This document shows positions 17,656 to 27,140 of a stretch of 64,000 nt of DNA, one piece after another (positions within the stretch are counted from its first letter, which is position 1; each line of letters starts with the position of its first letter). This DNA comes from Lysobacter gummosus (GTDB lineage: Bacteria > Pseudomonadota > Gammaproteobacteria > Xanthomonadales > Xanthomonadaceae), in NCBI RefSeq assembly GCF_001442805.1, contig NZ_CP011131.1, forward strand, positions 2,976,001 to 3,040,000. The letters are read 5' to 3'. The translations under genes were made by a program, and so were the position numbers. The notes beneath the pieces were generated by a model, which saw only the letters and a list, made by a program, of their open reading frames with translations, did not search any database and was not told the DNA's origin.

Positions 17656-19017
17656 TTGAATACCCCCAACCACATCACCCTGATCGGCGCAGGCCTCGCC
17701 GGCGCCCTGCTCGCCACCCTGCTCGCCCGCCAGGGCTGGCAGGTGGACGTGTATGAGAAGCGTGGCGATCCGCGCCTGAAGGGTTACGCCGGCGGCCGCT
17801 CGATCAATCTGGCGCTGGCCGAACGCGGCCGTCACGCGCTGCGGCTGGCCGGCGCGGATGAGGCGGTCATGGCCCAGGCGGTGATGATGCGCGGGCGCAT
17901 GGTGCATTTCCTCGACGGGCGCACCGACCTGCAACGCTACGGCCGCGACGACAGCGAGGTCATCTGGTCGGTGCATCGCGGCGAGCTCAACGTGATCCTG
18001 CTGCAGATCGCCGAGGATGCCGGTGCCAAGCTGCATTTCCACCGCGGCCTGAGCGCGGTCGATTTCGACGCGCGCATCGCCCGCTTCAACGACGATCGCG
18101 ACGACAGCACGCACGAGATCGTCTTCGACAGTCTGGTCGGCGCCGACGGAGCCGGTTCGGCGCTGCGCGCGGCGATGAATCAGGCCACCGATCTGGGCGA
18201 GCGCACGGAATTCCTCGGCCATTCCTACAAGGAACTGGAAATCCCGCCGGCGCCCGACGGCGGCTTCAGCATCGAGGCCAACGCCCTGCACATCTGGCCG
18301 CGCGGCCGCTACATGTGCATCGCCCTGCCCAACGACGAACGCACCTTCACCGTCACCTTGTTCCTGCCCAACGAGGGCGAGCCGAGTTTCGACAGCATCC
18401 GCACCGGCGCCCAGGCGCGGACGTTGTTCGAACGCGACTTCGCCGACGCCCTGCCGCTGATTCCGCAGCTGGAACGCGATTTCGAGCACAACCCGACCGG
18501 CTTGCTGGCGACCTTGTATCTGGACCGCTGGCATCTGGACGACCGCGCCGTGTTGCTGGGCGACGCCGCGCACGCGATGGTGCCGTTCCACGGCCAGGGC
18601 ATGAACTGCGCCTTCGAAGACTGCGTCGCCCTGGCCGAGCGCCTGCTGGCCGGCAACGACCGCGCCCAGGCCTTCGCCGATTTCCAGCAACAGCGCCTGC
18701 GCAGCGCCCGCGCGATCCAGGCGATGGCGCTGGAGAACTATCTGGAAATGCGCGACCGCGTCGACAACGACGACTACCTGCTGCAACGCGCACTGGAACG
18801 CGAACTGGCCGAGCGCCATCCGGATCGCTTCATGCCGCGCTACGCGATGGTGACCTTCCACCGCATGCCGTACGAGGTCGCCTTCGAACGCGGCCAGCGC
18901 CAGCGCGAGCTCTTGGTCGAGCTCACCCGCGGCCACGACAGCCTGGACTCGCTGGACTGGAGCGCAGTCGATGCGGCCGTGCGCGAACGCCTGACCCCGT
19001 TGCCGGCGGACGCCTGA
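17656..19017 (+). CDS. kmo: Kynurenine 3-monooxygenase
   Basis: 453 residues from a TTG; no ATG or GTG is available before the FAD-binding GAGLAG (residues 11-16). Other flavin monooxygenase motifs are VGADGAGSALR and the GDAAHAMVPFHGQGMNCAFED block that contacts FAD. The family uses NADPH and O2 to convert kynurenine to 3-hydroxykynurenine. It is the pathway step before KynU, so the operon is continuous in logic despite the REP/GIY-YIG insert. Two bases separate it from sbcB. Confidence 0.97.
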   Translation: MNTPNHITLIGAGLAGALLATLLARQGWQVDVYEKRGDPRLKGYAGGRSINLALAERGRHALRLAGADEAVMAQAVMMRGRMVHFLDGRTDLQRYGRDDSEVIWSVHRGELNVILLQIAEDAGAKLHFHRGLSAVDFDARIARFNDDRDDSTHEIVFDSLVGADGAGSALRAAMNQATDLGERTEFLGHSYKELEIPPAPDGGFSIEANALHIWPRGRYMCIALPNDERTFTVTLFLPNEGEPSFDSIRTGAQARTLFERDFADALPLIPQLERDFEHNPTGLLATLYLDRWHLDDRAVLLGDAAHAMVPFHGQGMNCAFEDCVALAERLLAGNDRAQAFADFQQQRLRSARAIQAMALENYLEMRDRVDNDDYLLQRALERELAERHPDRFMPRYAMVTFHRMPYEVAFERGQRQRELLVELTRGHDSLDSLDWSAVDAAVRERLTPLPADA

Positions 19018-19019
19018 CC

Positions 19020-20471
19020 ATGCCCGCGAGCTTTCTGTTCTACGACCTGGAAACCTTCGGCGCCGATCCGCGCACGACTCGCATCGCCCAGTTCGCGGCG
19101 ATGCGCACCGATGCCGATCTCAACGAAGTCGAAGCGCCGATCAGCGTGTTCGTCAAACCCGCCGACGATCTTCTGCCCTCGCCCGCGGCCACGCTGATCA
19201 CCGGCATCGCCCCGCAGGACGCCCTGCGCGACGGCGTCAGCGAGGCGGAAATCTTCGCGCTGATCTTCGACGAAATGGCGCGGCCGGAGACCTGCAGCGC
19301 CGGTTACAACTCGCTGCGCTTCGACGACGAGTTCGTGCGCCACGGTTTGTTCCGCAATTTCTACGATCCTTATGAGCGCGAGTGGCGCGGCGGCAATTCG
19401 CGCTGGGACCTGCTCGACGTGCTGCGGCTGGCGCATGCGCTGCGCCCCGACGGGCTGATCTGGCCCAAGCGCGAGGACGGCGCGACCTCGTTCAAGCTCG
19501 AGCATCTGGCCACCGCCAACGAGGTCCGCATCGGCGACGCGCACGAAGCGCTGTCGGACGTGCGCGCGTTGATCGGCATCGCCCGCAAGTTCAAGCAGGC
19601 GCAGCCCAAGCTGTGGGAGTACGCGCTGCGCCTGCGCGACAAGCGCTTCGCCGCCGGCCTGCTGGACGTGATCGCGATGACGCCGGCGCTGCACGTCTCG
19701 CAGCGCTATCCGGCCGCGCGCCTGTGCGCGGCGCCGGTGATCCCGCTGTCGCGGCATCCGCGCATCGACAATCGCGTGCTGGTGTTCGATCTGGCCCAGG
19801 ACCCGCAGGCGCTGCTGACCTTGGCGCCCGATGAAATCGCCGACCGCCTGTATACGCCGTTCGCCGATCTGCCCGAGGGCGAGGAACGCGTCGCGCTGAA
19901 GGAAGTGCATCTGAACCGCTGCCCGGCGCTGATCGCTTGGAATCATCTGCGCCCGGCCGATTTCGAGCGCTTGCAGATCGATCCGGCCGTGGCCGAACGC
20001 CGCGCCGCGCAGATTCGCGAAGCCGGCCCGGAACTGGTCGAGAAGGTGCGCCGGGTCTACGCCAACGATCAGGCGCGCGCCCCGTCGGACGTCGACGCCT
20101 CGCTCTACGACGCCTTCATCGGCGACGGCGACAAGCGCCTGTTCCGCAACGTGCGCACCACCCGGCCAGAAGCGCTGGGCGCGGCCGCGTTCGAATTCCG
20201 CGACGCGCGCCTGCCCGAGCTGCTGTTCCGCTATCGCGCGCGCAACTGGCCGCAAACGCTGAGCCCGGCCGAGCATCAGCGCTGGAACGACTATCGCCGG
20301 CAGCGCCTGTACACCGAGTCCGGGATGTCGGAATACAGCTTCGATCGCTTCCACGCCGAGCTGCTGCAGGCCCGCGCCGCGGCCGGCGAGGACGGCGCCA
20401 GGCAGGCGCTGCTCGATCGCCTGGAAGCCTGGGCCGGCGAGATCGATCGGGATCTGAATGCTTCAGCTTGA
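19020..20471 (+). CDS. sbcB: Exodeoxyribonuclease I
   Basis: 483 residues, the usual SbcB length. The DEDDh exonuclease domain starts with FYDLETFG (D9, E11), followed by AGYNSLRFDDEFVRH, and HEALSDVRA near residue 180; the SH3-like and C-terminal helical domains follow. It degrades single-stranded DNA 3' to 5' in recombination and mismatch repair. It is the last gene after kmo with a 2-bp gap, so it is likely co-transcribed with the catabolic operon; no functional link is known. Confidence 0.96.
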   Translation: MPASFLFYDLETFGADPRTTRIAQFAAMRTDADLNEVEAPISVFVKPADDLLPSPAATLITGIAPQDALRDGVSEAEIFALIFDEMARPETCSAGYNSLRFDDEFVRHGLFRNFYDPYEREWRGGNSRWDLLDVLRLAHALRPDGLIWPKREDGATSFKLEHLATANEVRIGDAHEALSDVRALIGIARKFKQAQPKLWEYALRLRDKRFAAGLLDVIAMTPALHVSQRYPAARLCAAPVIPLSRHPRIDNRVLVFDLAQDPQALLTLAPDEIADRLYTPFADLPEGEERVALKEVHLNRCPALIAWNHLRPADFERLQIDPAVAERRAAQIREAGPELVEKVRRVYANDQARAPSDVDASLYDAFIGDGDKRLFRNVRTTRPEALGAAAFEFRDARLPELLFRYRARNWPQTLSPAEHQRWNDYRRQRLYTESGMSEYSFDRFHAELLQARAAAGEDGARQALLDRLEAWAGEIDRDLNASA

Positions 20472-20570
20472 TTGCGATCCGGCCGGGCGCGTAACCGCAT
20501 TGCCCTGCGTTCATGGCCGGCCCGCTTGGAATCTGTGCGGTCGCCGCTATATGTGAGGCAGGCGACGTTT

Positions 20571-20596
20571 GTGGGAGGGGCTCAAGCCCCTCCCAC
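20571..20596. repeat. GTGGGAGGGGCT-type palindrome
   Basis: Perfect 12-bp arms (GTGGGAGGGGCT / AGCCCCTCCCAC) with a 2-base centre, 100 bp after sbcB. Same family as the repeats at 27.6-27.8 kb and a variant at 33.6 kb. It could also act as an mRNA 3' hairpin, but no T-run follows. Confidence 0.8.
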
Positions 20597-20662
20597 AGAA
20601 TCCGCCGCCGCCGCGCACGAACCGATCTCCGCCGCTTCGCCTCCAGCTTTCGAGACATTTGA

Positions 20663-21349
20663 ATGAGCCGCTACTTCTCCGAAGCCAGCTTCAAGTTCCT
20701 GCGTTCGCTGGCGCGCAACAACAATCGCGAATGGTTCCACGCGCACAAGGACGCCTACGAGCAGCACGTGCGCGGCCCGTTCCTGAGCCTGCTCGGCGAC
20801 CTGCAGCCGGTGCTGGCGCAGGTCAGCCCGCATTACCGCAGCGAGCCCAAGACCGTCGGCGGCTCGCTGTTCCGCATCCATCGCGACACCCGCTTCGCCA
20901 ACGACAAGACCCCGTACAAGAACTGGCAGGGCGCGCGCCTGTTCCATGAGCGCAGCCGCCAGGTCGAGGCGCCGTCGTTCTACATCCACCTGCAAGGCGG
21001 CGAATGCTTCATCGCCTCGGGCGTGTGGCATCCGCAGCCCGACTCGCTGCGCAAGATCCGCCACTTCGTGTTCGACAACCCCGGCAGCTGGAAGGCGGCC
21101 GCGCACGATCCCAAGTTCCGCCGCCGCTTCGACCTGGACGATAGCGAAATGCTGACGCGCTCGCCGCGCGGGTTTCCGCCCGAGTTCGAGTTCGCGGAGG
21201 ATCTGCGCCGCAAGAACTTCGTCGCCCTGCGCGCGCTCGACGACGAAACCATGACCGGTCCGCGTCTGCTCAAGACCCTGGAGAAGGATCTGACCGGGTT
21301 GGCGCCGTTCACCGATTACCTGTGCGCGGCCCTGGATCTGGAGTTCTGA
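20663..21349 (+). CDS. DUF2461 (TIGR02453) family protein
   Basis: 228 residues. The N-terminal FSEASFKFLRSLARNNNREW, the RIHRDTRFANDKTPYKNWQG block and FYIHLQGGECFIASGVWHP are the family signature. DUF2461 proteins are widespread, soluble and of unknown function. The gene is monocistronic here, flanked by a repeat-containing gap upstream and a 270-bp gap downstream. Confidence 0.9.
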   Translation: MSRYFSEASFKFLRSLARNNNREWFHAHKDAYEQHVRGPFLSLLGDLQPVLAQVSPHYRSEPKTVGGSLFRIHRDTRFANDKTPYKNWQGARLFHERSRQVEAPSFYIHLQGGECFIASGVWHPQPDSLRKIRHFVFDNPGSWKAAAHDPKFRRRFDLDDSEMLTRSPRGFPPEFEFAEDLRRKNFVALRALDDETMTGPRLLKTLEKDLTGLAPFTDYLCAALDLEF

Positions 21350-21620
21350 GCGCAGCGGGCTATGCCGCGGTAACCATACTAGCTCCGGCCGGGAGCGAAT
21401 ATGACCGGATATCCCGCGGAGCGTAAACCGAGCGCATCTTTGCGCAGTGAAAACGCCGGTTCAGGGCGCTTGGCCTGAATCAGTCCGCGGCTCGACCGCG
21501 ACCGGCGAGCATCGCCGTCCGGACCTGCCAAGCACCCGCGATTCCGAGTCCGAATCTCGATGGGAATCCGCTGCCGTTCCGGTATCGTGAGCGCCAGTCC
21601 GCCCCATCGCCGAGCCGCGC

Positions 21621-22787
21621 TTGCCCACCGCCGAATTCCGCCGTTACGCGCTGTTCTACCTCGGCTATTACGGCGCGCTCGGCGCCTATACGCCTTATAT
21701 CGGCCGATGGGTCAGCGCCAACGGTCACGGCGCGTATGCGGTCGGGGCGATGTTGGCGCTGTGGTATGGGGGCCGCATCCTGGCGCCGCCGACCTGGGCG
21801 CGACAGGTCGCCCGCAGTTCCGCGCCGGGCCATTGGCTGGTCGCCGGCTGCGTGATCGCGCTGGCGATGTTCGCCGGCTTCCTTCAATTCGATCATGGCG
21901 CGATGCTGTTCGTGGTCATGGGCGCGTTCGCGCTGTTCTTCAACGCGGTGATGCCGCAGTTCGAGGCGATGACCTTGAACGCGCTGGGTACGCGCAATCA
22001 CGATTACGGCAAGATCCGCATGTGGGGCTCGGTCGGGTTTCTGCTCGTGGCCGCCAGCTACGGTTGGCTGCTCGACCGGCTCGGCAACGACGCTTTCGTC
22101 TGGCTCACCCTGCCCTGGGTGGCGTTGACCGCCGCCGCGGCCTGGTTGCATCGCGCCGACCCGCCCTCGCCCGCGCCTGAAGCCGGCGCGCCGCGCGAAC
22201 AACTGTGGCGACGGCCCGGCGTGCGCGCCCTGCTTGGCACGGCGATGCTGATGCAACTGGGCTTCGGTCCGTTCTATGTGTTCTACACCTTGCAACTGCA
22301 GGCGCATGGCCACGACGGCTTCGCGGTCGGCTTGCTGTGGGCGATCGGCGTGCTGTGCGAGATCGTGATGTTCTGGCAGGCGCCGCGCTTGGTGCAGCGC
22401 TTCGGCGCGCACCGGTTGATGGCGGCGTGTCTGCTCGCCACTGCGCTGCGTTGGATTCTTGTCGCGTTCTTCGCCGACTCGTTGGCCTGGATGGCGGTGG
22501 CGCAGACCGGCCACGCGGTGAGCTTCGCCGCTTTCCACGCAGGCTGCATGCGGCGCATGGCCGAACTGTTTCCGGCGCGGCGCGACATGGCCTCGGCGCA
22601 AGGCATGCTGTACGGCTTCAGCGGCGGCATCGGCGGCGTGCTCGGCGCGGGCATGGCGGCGTTCTTCTGGCAGCACGGCGGCGGCGCGGCGGCGTTCGTG
22701 GCCGGCGCGGTCTGCGCACTGTTGTCGCTGGCCGTGCACTTGGGCACGCAGCGCCGGACCAGCACCGCGCCAGCCGCTGAGACATAA
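21621..22787 (+). CDS. MFS transporter (MFS_1-like/HcaT type)
   Basis: 388 residues from a TTG, with about twelve predicted membrane helices in two halves separated by a hydrophilic loop near residues 180-200. The start (EFRRYALFYLGYYGALGAYT), RNHDYGKIRMWGSVGFL and the GLLWAIGVLCEIVMFW segment are typical of the PPP/HcaT-like MFS branch. Substrate cannot be deduced. It stands alone between a DUF2461 gene and a gene of unknown function. Helix count is by eye. Confidence 0.87.
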   Translation: MPTAEFRRYALFYLGYYGALGAYTPYIGRWVSANGHGAYAVGAMLALWYGGRILAPPTWARQVARSSAPGHWLVAGCVIALAMFAGFLQFDHGAMLFVVMGAFALFFNAVMPQFEAMTLNALGTRNHDYGKIRMWGSVGFLLVAASYGWLLDRLGNDAFVWLTLPWVALTAAAAWLHRADPPSPAPEAGAPREQLWRRPGVRALLGTAMLMQLGFGPFYVFYTLQLQAHGHDGFAVGLLWAIGVLCEIVMFWQAPRLVQRFGAHRLMAACLLATALRWILVAFFADSLAWMAVAQTGHAVSFAAFHAGCMRRMAELFPARRDMASAQGMLYGFSGGIGGVLGAGMAAFFWQHGGGAAAFVAGAVCALLSLAVHLGTQRRTSTAPAAET

Positions 22788-22924
22788 GCGAGCACGCGGG
22801 CCGGTCGCGATCGAGCGCGTAATGGCAAGCAAGTCGGGGGCTGCGCGGTTCGACGGCTTCGGACGAACCCTGATTCCCAGTGTCTGCCTCTATTTAGCCC
22901 TTCTTCGCCATCTGGAGTCGCTGC

Positions 22925-23380
22925 ATGTACATAAGCCATGAAACTCCAAGCCAAATCCAGACGCGATTGCGGCGCGTCGTCGCCGCTGCGGATCTGGTCT
23001 GGTACGACGGTCCGTATGCGTTCTATGAGCTGCCGAAAAACGAACTCGGCCTCGACACGTTGAGCGGGGCTTTGGCGGCGGTCGCGGACGATGAGGTCTG
23101 GAGCATTCTCAAGTCGGCCGATCGACCCGCGACGGAAACCTTCGCCGTGTTTTCGTTCCACTTCCAGGACGGTCTGGACAACAGCGGCTTCGTCGGCTGG
23201 CTGGCGTCGGAACTCAAGCGGCGGCTGGGCACGGGCGTGTTCGTGGTATGCGGCCAGAACTCCCGGCGTGGCGGCATTTTCGATTATTGGGGCGTACCGG
23301 TGTCGATGCGCGATCTGGCTGCGCAAGCCATCGACGATCTTCGAGCTTCGCCCGTCGAAGACAATCGCGGCGGCGTCTAG
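22925..23380 (+). CDS. Conserved-looking protein of unknown function
   Basis: 151 residues, beginning MYISHETPSQIQTRLRRVV and rich in Trp/Tyr/Phe in the first half (DLVWYDGPYAFYELPKN). No signal peptide, membrane helix or catalytic motif was recognised. Codon use matches neighbouring genes and the ORF is well placed after a ribosome-site-like region, so it is probably real. It may belong to a DUF6196-like group, but that is a weak recollection. Role unknown. Confidence 0.7.
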   Translation: MYISHETPSQIQTRLRRVVAAADLVWYDGPYAFYELPKNELGLDTLSGALAAVADDEVWSILKSADRPATETFAVFSFHFQDGLDNSGFVGWLASELKRRLGTGVFVVCGQNSRRGGIFDYWGVPVSMRDLAAQAIDDLRASPVEDNRGGV

Positions 23381-23739
23381 GCCGCACCGGCGCGGATCGG
23401 TTTCCCGATCGACGTCATCGCATCGATGACTTCGACGGGCTGCCGCATATCCATCCTGCCCACAAAAGAAGGGACGAAACATCGCAGCTGCGCCCAGCCG
23501 CGACGCGGTAGCCGCCAGAGCCCATTTGCGCTGGCGTTTGGCGGATCTGTGCGCTGAGTCGTTTCCGCCTCCGGCAGCGATCACGTTTTGCCGCACCGCG
23601 CTGCGGCGCTGCGGCATGACAGCAACATTCGCCCGCGTATGCTCGGTCGATCGCCGTGCAGGAACGCGCGGCATATCGACCGAAGGCCTGCGGGCAGGAC
23701 GCCCGTGATCTCGCGCCCTCGGCCTCTTGGGGAGGAGAC
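23381..23739. other. Intergenic region upstream of secreted hydrolase
   Basis: 359 bp without a convincing gene. It ends in a strong ribosome site (GGAGGAG at 23731-23737) for the hydrolase gene. No promoter hexamers, operator or terminator could be assigned with confidence. Confidence 0.5.
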
Positions 23740-24648
23740 ATGCATCAGCTTCGCATCACGCAGCGGCCGCTCGCCGCGGCGCTGCTCGCGGCCGCGCCTT
23801 TGTTCGGCCTGTCGTTGCTCGCCGCGCCTTCGGCCGCGCACGCCGCCGCCACCGGCGTCGCCTTCGTGCACGGCACCGGCAAGCAGACCAACGCCTACCA
23901 GGATTACTGGCAACCCGCGATGGTCGACAGCGTCCGCGGCGGCCTGGCCAATCCGTCCAACTACACCGTGGTCAACTGCGATTTCGAGCAATACATGTGG
24001 GACAGCCGCGCCGCCGGTTGCCTGGCCCAGCAGCTCACCGATTTCATCAACGCCCGCGGCATCACCCAGCTGATCGTGATCACCCATTCCAACGGCGGCA
24101 ACGTGATGCGCTGGATCATGTCGAACCCGACCTACGACAGCCGCTACCCGAACATCATCAGCAAGATCGTGCGAGTCGACGCCATCGCGCCGTCCTCGGC
24201 CGGCACGCCGCTGGCCGACGCGGCCATGAACGGCAACGCCTTCGAACAAGCCGTCGGCTGGCTGCTGGGCTACAAGTCCGACGCGGTGAAGATGCAGCAG
24301 GTCAGCTGGATGGCGACCTACAACGCGAACAATCTCTACGGCACGTCCGGACGCCCCGCCCTGCCCAAGACCTTCCGCGCCGTGGTCGGCACCGACGTGG
24401 ATTCCTCGCCGTTCGACAGCGACAGCTATTGCGGCGGCTATACCGAGAACGTCGGCCTGGAGACCACGCAGAACTGGTTGAACAGTTGCTCCGACGGCTT
24501 CCTCAACTGCTCCAGCCAATCGGCCGCGGGCAGCGTGTGGTTCCAGGACAAGCAGCGCACCGCCGGCGCCGAACCGCTCAGTCACAACCAGAGCCGGCGC
24601 GCGTGCTTCAACCTCAACACCATCCTGCGCAGCGACATGACCCCGTGA
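23740..24648 (+). CDS. Secreted alpha/beta-hydrolase-like protein
   Basis: 302 residues. The GGAGGAG ribosome site decides the ATG at 23740. A Sec signal peptide (hydrophobic 11-28, cleavage near AAHA-A about residue 35) precedes VAFVHGTGK, an oxyanion-type HGTG turn, and a nucleophile elbow VITHSNGGNV with S117. The elbow has Thr where the first Gly of GxSxG is usual. Candidate acid and base lie in GTDVDSSPFDSDS and PLSHNQSR. Seven Cys in the mature part suggest disulfides, fitting export. Probably a lipase/esterase-like enzyme, but substrate is unknown. The DUF4785 gene follows 11 bp downstream. Confidence 0.82.
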   Translation: MHQLRITQRPLAAALLAAAPLFGLSLLAAPSAAHAAATGVAFVHGTGKQTNAYQDYWQPAMVDSVRGGLANPSNYTVVNCDFEQYMWDSRAAGCLAQQLTDFINARGITQLIVITHSNGGNVMRWIMSNPTYDSRYPNIISKIVRVDAIAPSSAGTPLADAAMNGNAFEQAVGWLLGYKSDAVKMQQVSWMATYNANNLYGTSGRPALPKTFRAVVGTDVDSSPFDSDSYCGGYTENVGLETTQNWLNSCSDGFLNCSSQSAAGSVWFQDKQRTAGAEPLSHNQSRRACFNLNTILRSDMTP

Positions 24649-24659
24649 GGCCGACGACC

Positions 24660-25835
24660 ATGCGAACGATATTGACCCTCGCCCTGCTCGCGGCGCTCAG
24701 CGATGCAGCGGCGGCCGATGCGCCGATGCTGCCGGCCGCGAAATCCGATCAGATTCCGCAACGCCTGGCCGTGCTCGCCGCGCCCAAAGCCGCGTCCGAA
24801 CGCGCGCCCATGCAGTTTTCCTGGGCGCTGAACCCCGATGCCGGACTCGTCGCCGATGCCGCGCCTGCCGTGGTGGAAAGCCGCGAGTACTGGCAGGAAA
24901 CCGACGGCGCCGCCTTGCAGCGCGGCCTGGACATCGCCACCAGCGCGCCGGGCGCGTTGATCCGGGTCAGCCCGGTCGCGGGCGCGACTAAGGTCGCCGC
25001 CGACGCGGTGCGCATCACCCAGGGCGGACGCAACATCGGCGCGGCCAAGCGCACCGGCGCCGAGCAACTGCAGGCCGCCGGCCTCGCGGTCGGCGCCGGC
25101 ACCGCCGCGGTGCAACTCGGCGCCGACGCCGCGCCGGGCCACTACGCGGTGCAGGTCGCCCAGGCCAGCGGCCGTTACGTCGTGCACGTGTTCGAACCGC
25201 GCAGCGACGTGCGCCTGCTCGCTCATCTCAGCCGCGATCACGCCCTGGCCGGCGGCACGCGCGAAGTCGTGGTCGACCTCAAGCGCGGCGACGCCACGCT
25301 GAAGGCCGAGGGCGGCGCGCTGCTGGTGGCGCCGTCGGGCCGCAGCTGGCCGCTGGCTCTGAAGCGCGCCGGCGACGGTACGCTGCGCGCATCGGTGCCG
25401 TTGCCGAGCGATGCCGGCGAGCAACCGCCCGGGCTGTGGGAAGTGCAGGTGTTCGCCGGCGACGGCGAGATCCAGCGCGATGCGCGCACCGCGATCGCGG
25501 TGGCTCAGCCGACCGCCAAGCTCGATGGCGCGTATGCCTTCGACGCCGGCAAGCTCAGCTTCGGCCTGCCCTTGCGCGCGGCCTCGCCGGGCCGCTTCGA
25601 AGTGCGCGGCACTCTGTACGCAAGCAACGCCCGGCGCGAACTGCGTCCGGTGGCGATCGCGCACAGCGCGCAGTGGCTCGACGGCGGCGCGGCGCGGATC
25701 GAACTCGCGTTCGATCGGACTCAGTTGCCCAAAGGGTATGGCGCGCCGTACGAGTTGCGCGATGTCGAGCTCAACGATCAGACGCGGTTGGCGCCGATCG
25801 AGCGGCGGCAGCGGGTGGCTCGGGTGGGGCGTTGA
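24660..25835 (+). CDS. DUF4785 domain exported protein
   Basis: 391 residues with a Sec signal (LTLALLAALSDAAAADA). The mature part is beta-rich: GALIRVSPVAGATKVAADAV, QASGRYVVHVFEPRSDVRLL, then PGLWEVQVFAGDGEIQRDAR. It ends with an Ig-like segment and DVELNDQTRLAPIERRQ, matching DUF4785 proteins. Function unknown; it forms a two-gene unit with the secreted hydrolase upstream and may be an accessory, inhibitor or surface anchor for it. The repeat-rich gap starts right after its stop. Confidence 0.8.
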   Translation: MRTILTLALLAALSDAAAADAPMLPAAKSDQIPQRLAVLAAPKAASERAPMQFSWALNPDAGLVADAAPAVVESREYWQETDGAALQRGLDIATSAPGALIRVSPVAGATKVAADAVRITQGGRNIGAAKRTGAEQLQAAGLAVGAGTAAVQLGADAAPGHYAVQVAQASGRYVVHVFEPRSDVRLLAHLSRDHALAGGTREVVVDLKRGDATLKAEGGALLVAPSGRSWPLALKRAGDGTLRASVPLPSDAGEQPPGLWEVQVFAGDGEIQRDARTAIAVAQPTAKLDGAYAFDAGKLSFGLPLRAASPGRFEVRGTLYASNARRELRPVAIAHSAQWLDGGAARIELAFDRTQLPKGYGAPYELRDVELNDQTRLAPIERRQRVARVGR

Positions 25836-25870
25836 GGGCGGCCGAGCGCAATCCATACAAGCCAAAGCGG

Positions 25871-26314
25871 CCCTCATCCGCCCTCCGGGCACCTTCTCCC
25901 GCTTGCGGGAGAAGGGTTCAACACACCGCCTCGGCATTGAGCCCCTCTCCCGCTCGCGGGGTGAGGCGACGCGGCTTGCGAGCCACTGGCTCGCGCGTCG
26001 CCGAACGCCCGAACGCCATGCGTTCGGGCCGGGGGCGGGGTTGGGGTGAGGGCAGCAAGGCCTGGTTGCCCTCATCCGCCCTCCGGGCCCCTTCTCCCGC
26101 AAGCGGGAGAAGGGTTCAACACACTGCCTCGGCATTGAGCCCCTCTCCCGCTTGCGGGGTGAGGCGACGCGGCTTGCGAGCCACTGGCTCGCGCGTCGCC
26201 GAACGCCCGAACGCCATGCGTTCGGGCCGGGGGCGGGGTTGGGGTGAGGGCAACCAGGCCTGCTTGCCCTCATCCGCCCTCCGGGCACCTTCTCCCGCTT
26301 GCGGGAGAAGGATT
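25871..26314. repeat. 198-bp tandem direct repeat (two copies plus 48 bp)
   Basis: Units start at 25871, 26069 and 26267, each opening with CCCTCATCCGCCCTCCGGGC; units 1 and 2 are 198 bp and almost identical, and the third stops after about 48 bp. Each unit contains palindromes (CTTCTCCCGC-GCGGGAGAAG; GAACGC-GCGTTC) and a G-rich end. It fills the gap between the DUF4785 and DUF2939 genes. Confidence 0.92.
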
Positions 26315-26387
26315 AAAGGCACCTGCCCCTTAAGCCCAGGTAATGCCAACCCCGCTAATCTGATGGTCCGCAACCTGGATCGCCGTC

Positions 26388-26939
26388 ATGAAAAAATGGA
26401 TTGCCGCCCTTGTTCTGATCGCAGTGCTGCTGCTCGGCTACCTCGCCGCGGGCCCGTTCCTGACCGTCAACGCCATCCGCGCGGCGGTCAAGGAAGGCAA
26501 TACCGGCGAATTGTCCAAGCACATCGACTTCGCCCAGGTCCGGCTCAGCCTCAAGGCCCAGGTCGATGATTACCTGGTCCGCCGCGCCGGTCCCGGCACG
26601 CAATCCAGCGTGCTTGGCGCGATCGGCCTGAGCCTGGCCAGCACCGTCACCGGCACCGCGGTGGACGCGATCGCAACGCCGGTCGGCATCGGCGCGGTGC
26701 TCGAAGGCCGCAAAGTCTTCAAACGTTTCGACGGCAGCGGCGCGGGCCGCGACACTTATGCGCCGGTCGAACCGGCCCAGCCGCTCAAGCATTTGAGCTA
26801 TCGCTTCGAATCGCCCTCGCGCTTTACCGCCACGGTGAACAACGCCGACGGCGATCCGGTGGTGTTCGTGCTCACCCGCGACGGGCTGAGCTGGCAGGTG
26901 ACCGACATCCGTCTGCCGTTGGACAAGATGCTGCCCTGA
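26388..26939 (+). CDS. DUF2939 domain protein
   Basis: 183 residues. An N-terminal membrane anchor or signal (WIAALVLIAVLLLGYLAAGP) is followed by FLTVNAIRAAVKEGNTGELS, KHIDFAQVRLSLKAQVDDYL and a C-terminal YRFESPSRFTATVNNADGDP block, all characteristic of DUF2939. Probably an inner-membrane or periplasmic protein of unknown function. Stands alone, preceded by the tandem repeat. Confidence 0.85.
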   Translation: MKKWIAALVLIAVLLLGYLAAGPFLTVNAIRAAVKEGNTGELSKHIDFAQVRLSLKAQVDDYLVRRAGPGTQSSVLGAIGLSLASTVTGTAVDAIATPVGIGAVLEGRKVFKRFDGSGAGRDTYAPVEPAQPLKHLSYRFESPSRFTATVNNADGDPVVFVLTRDGLSWQVTDIRLPLDKMLP

Positions 26940-27140
26940 ACGGCGCGGCCGTCCGCGCCTGACTGCCATGGAAATTTCCGGCGATCAGCGCGGACCGCGT
27001 CTGCCTCGCGCACGCAGGCTTGCGTTTGCGCACCGCGCGAAATACTTTGCAGCGTGCCCGCGGCGCCGATGCGCGCGGCGGGCACCGGGACAGGCATGTC
27101 CCGCACCGATCGTCACTCATATCGTTTGGACAGGAATTCC

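Noticed and set aside
24582..26288. Antisense frame crossing DUF4785 and the 198-bp repeats, with an apparently repetitive protein
   Set aside because: Repetition reflects the DNA tandem repeat; sense gene is supported by a signal peptide and family motifs.
25871..26314. CRISPR-like array
   Set aside because: Unit length is 198 bp, with no short repeats separated by unique spacers and no cas genes.
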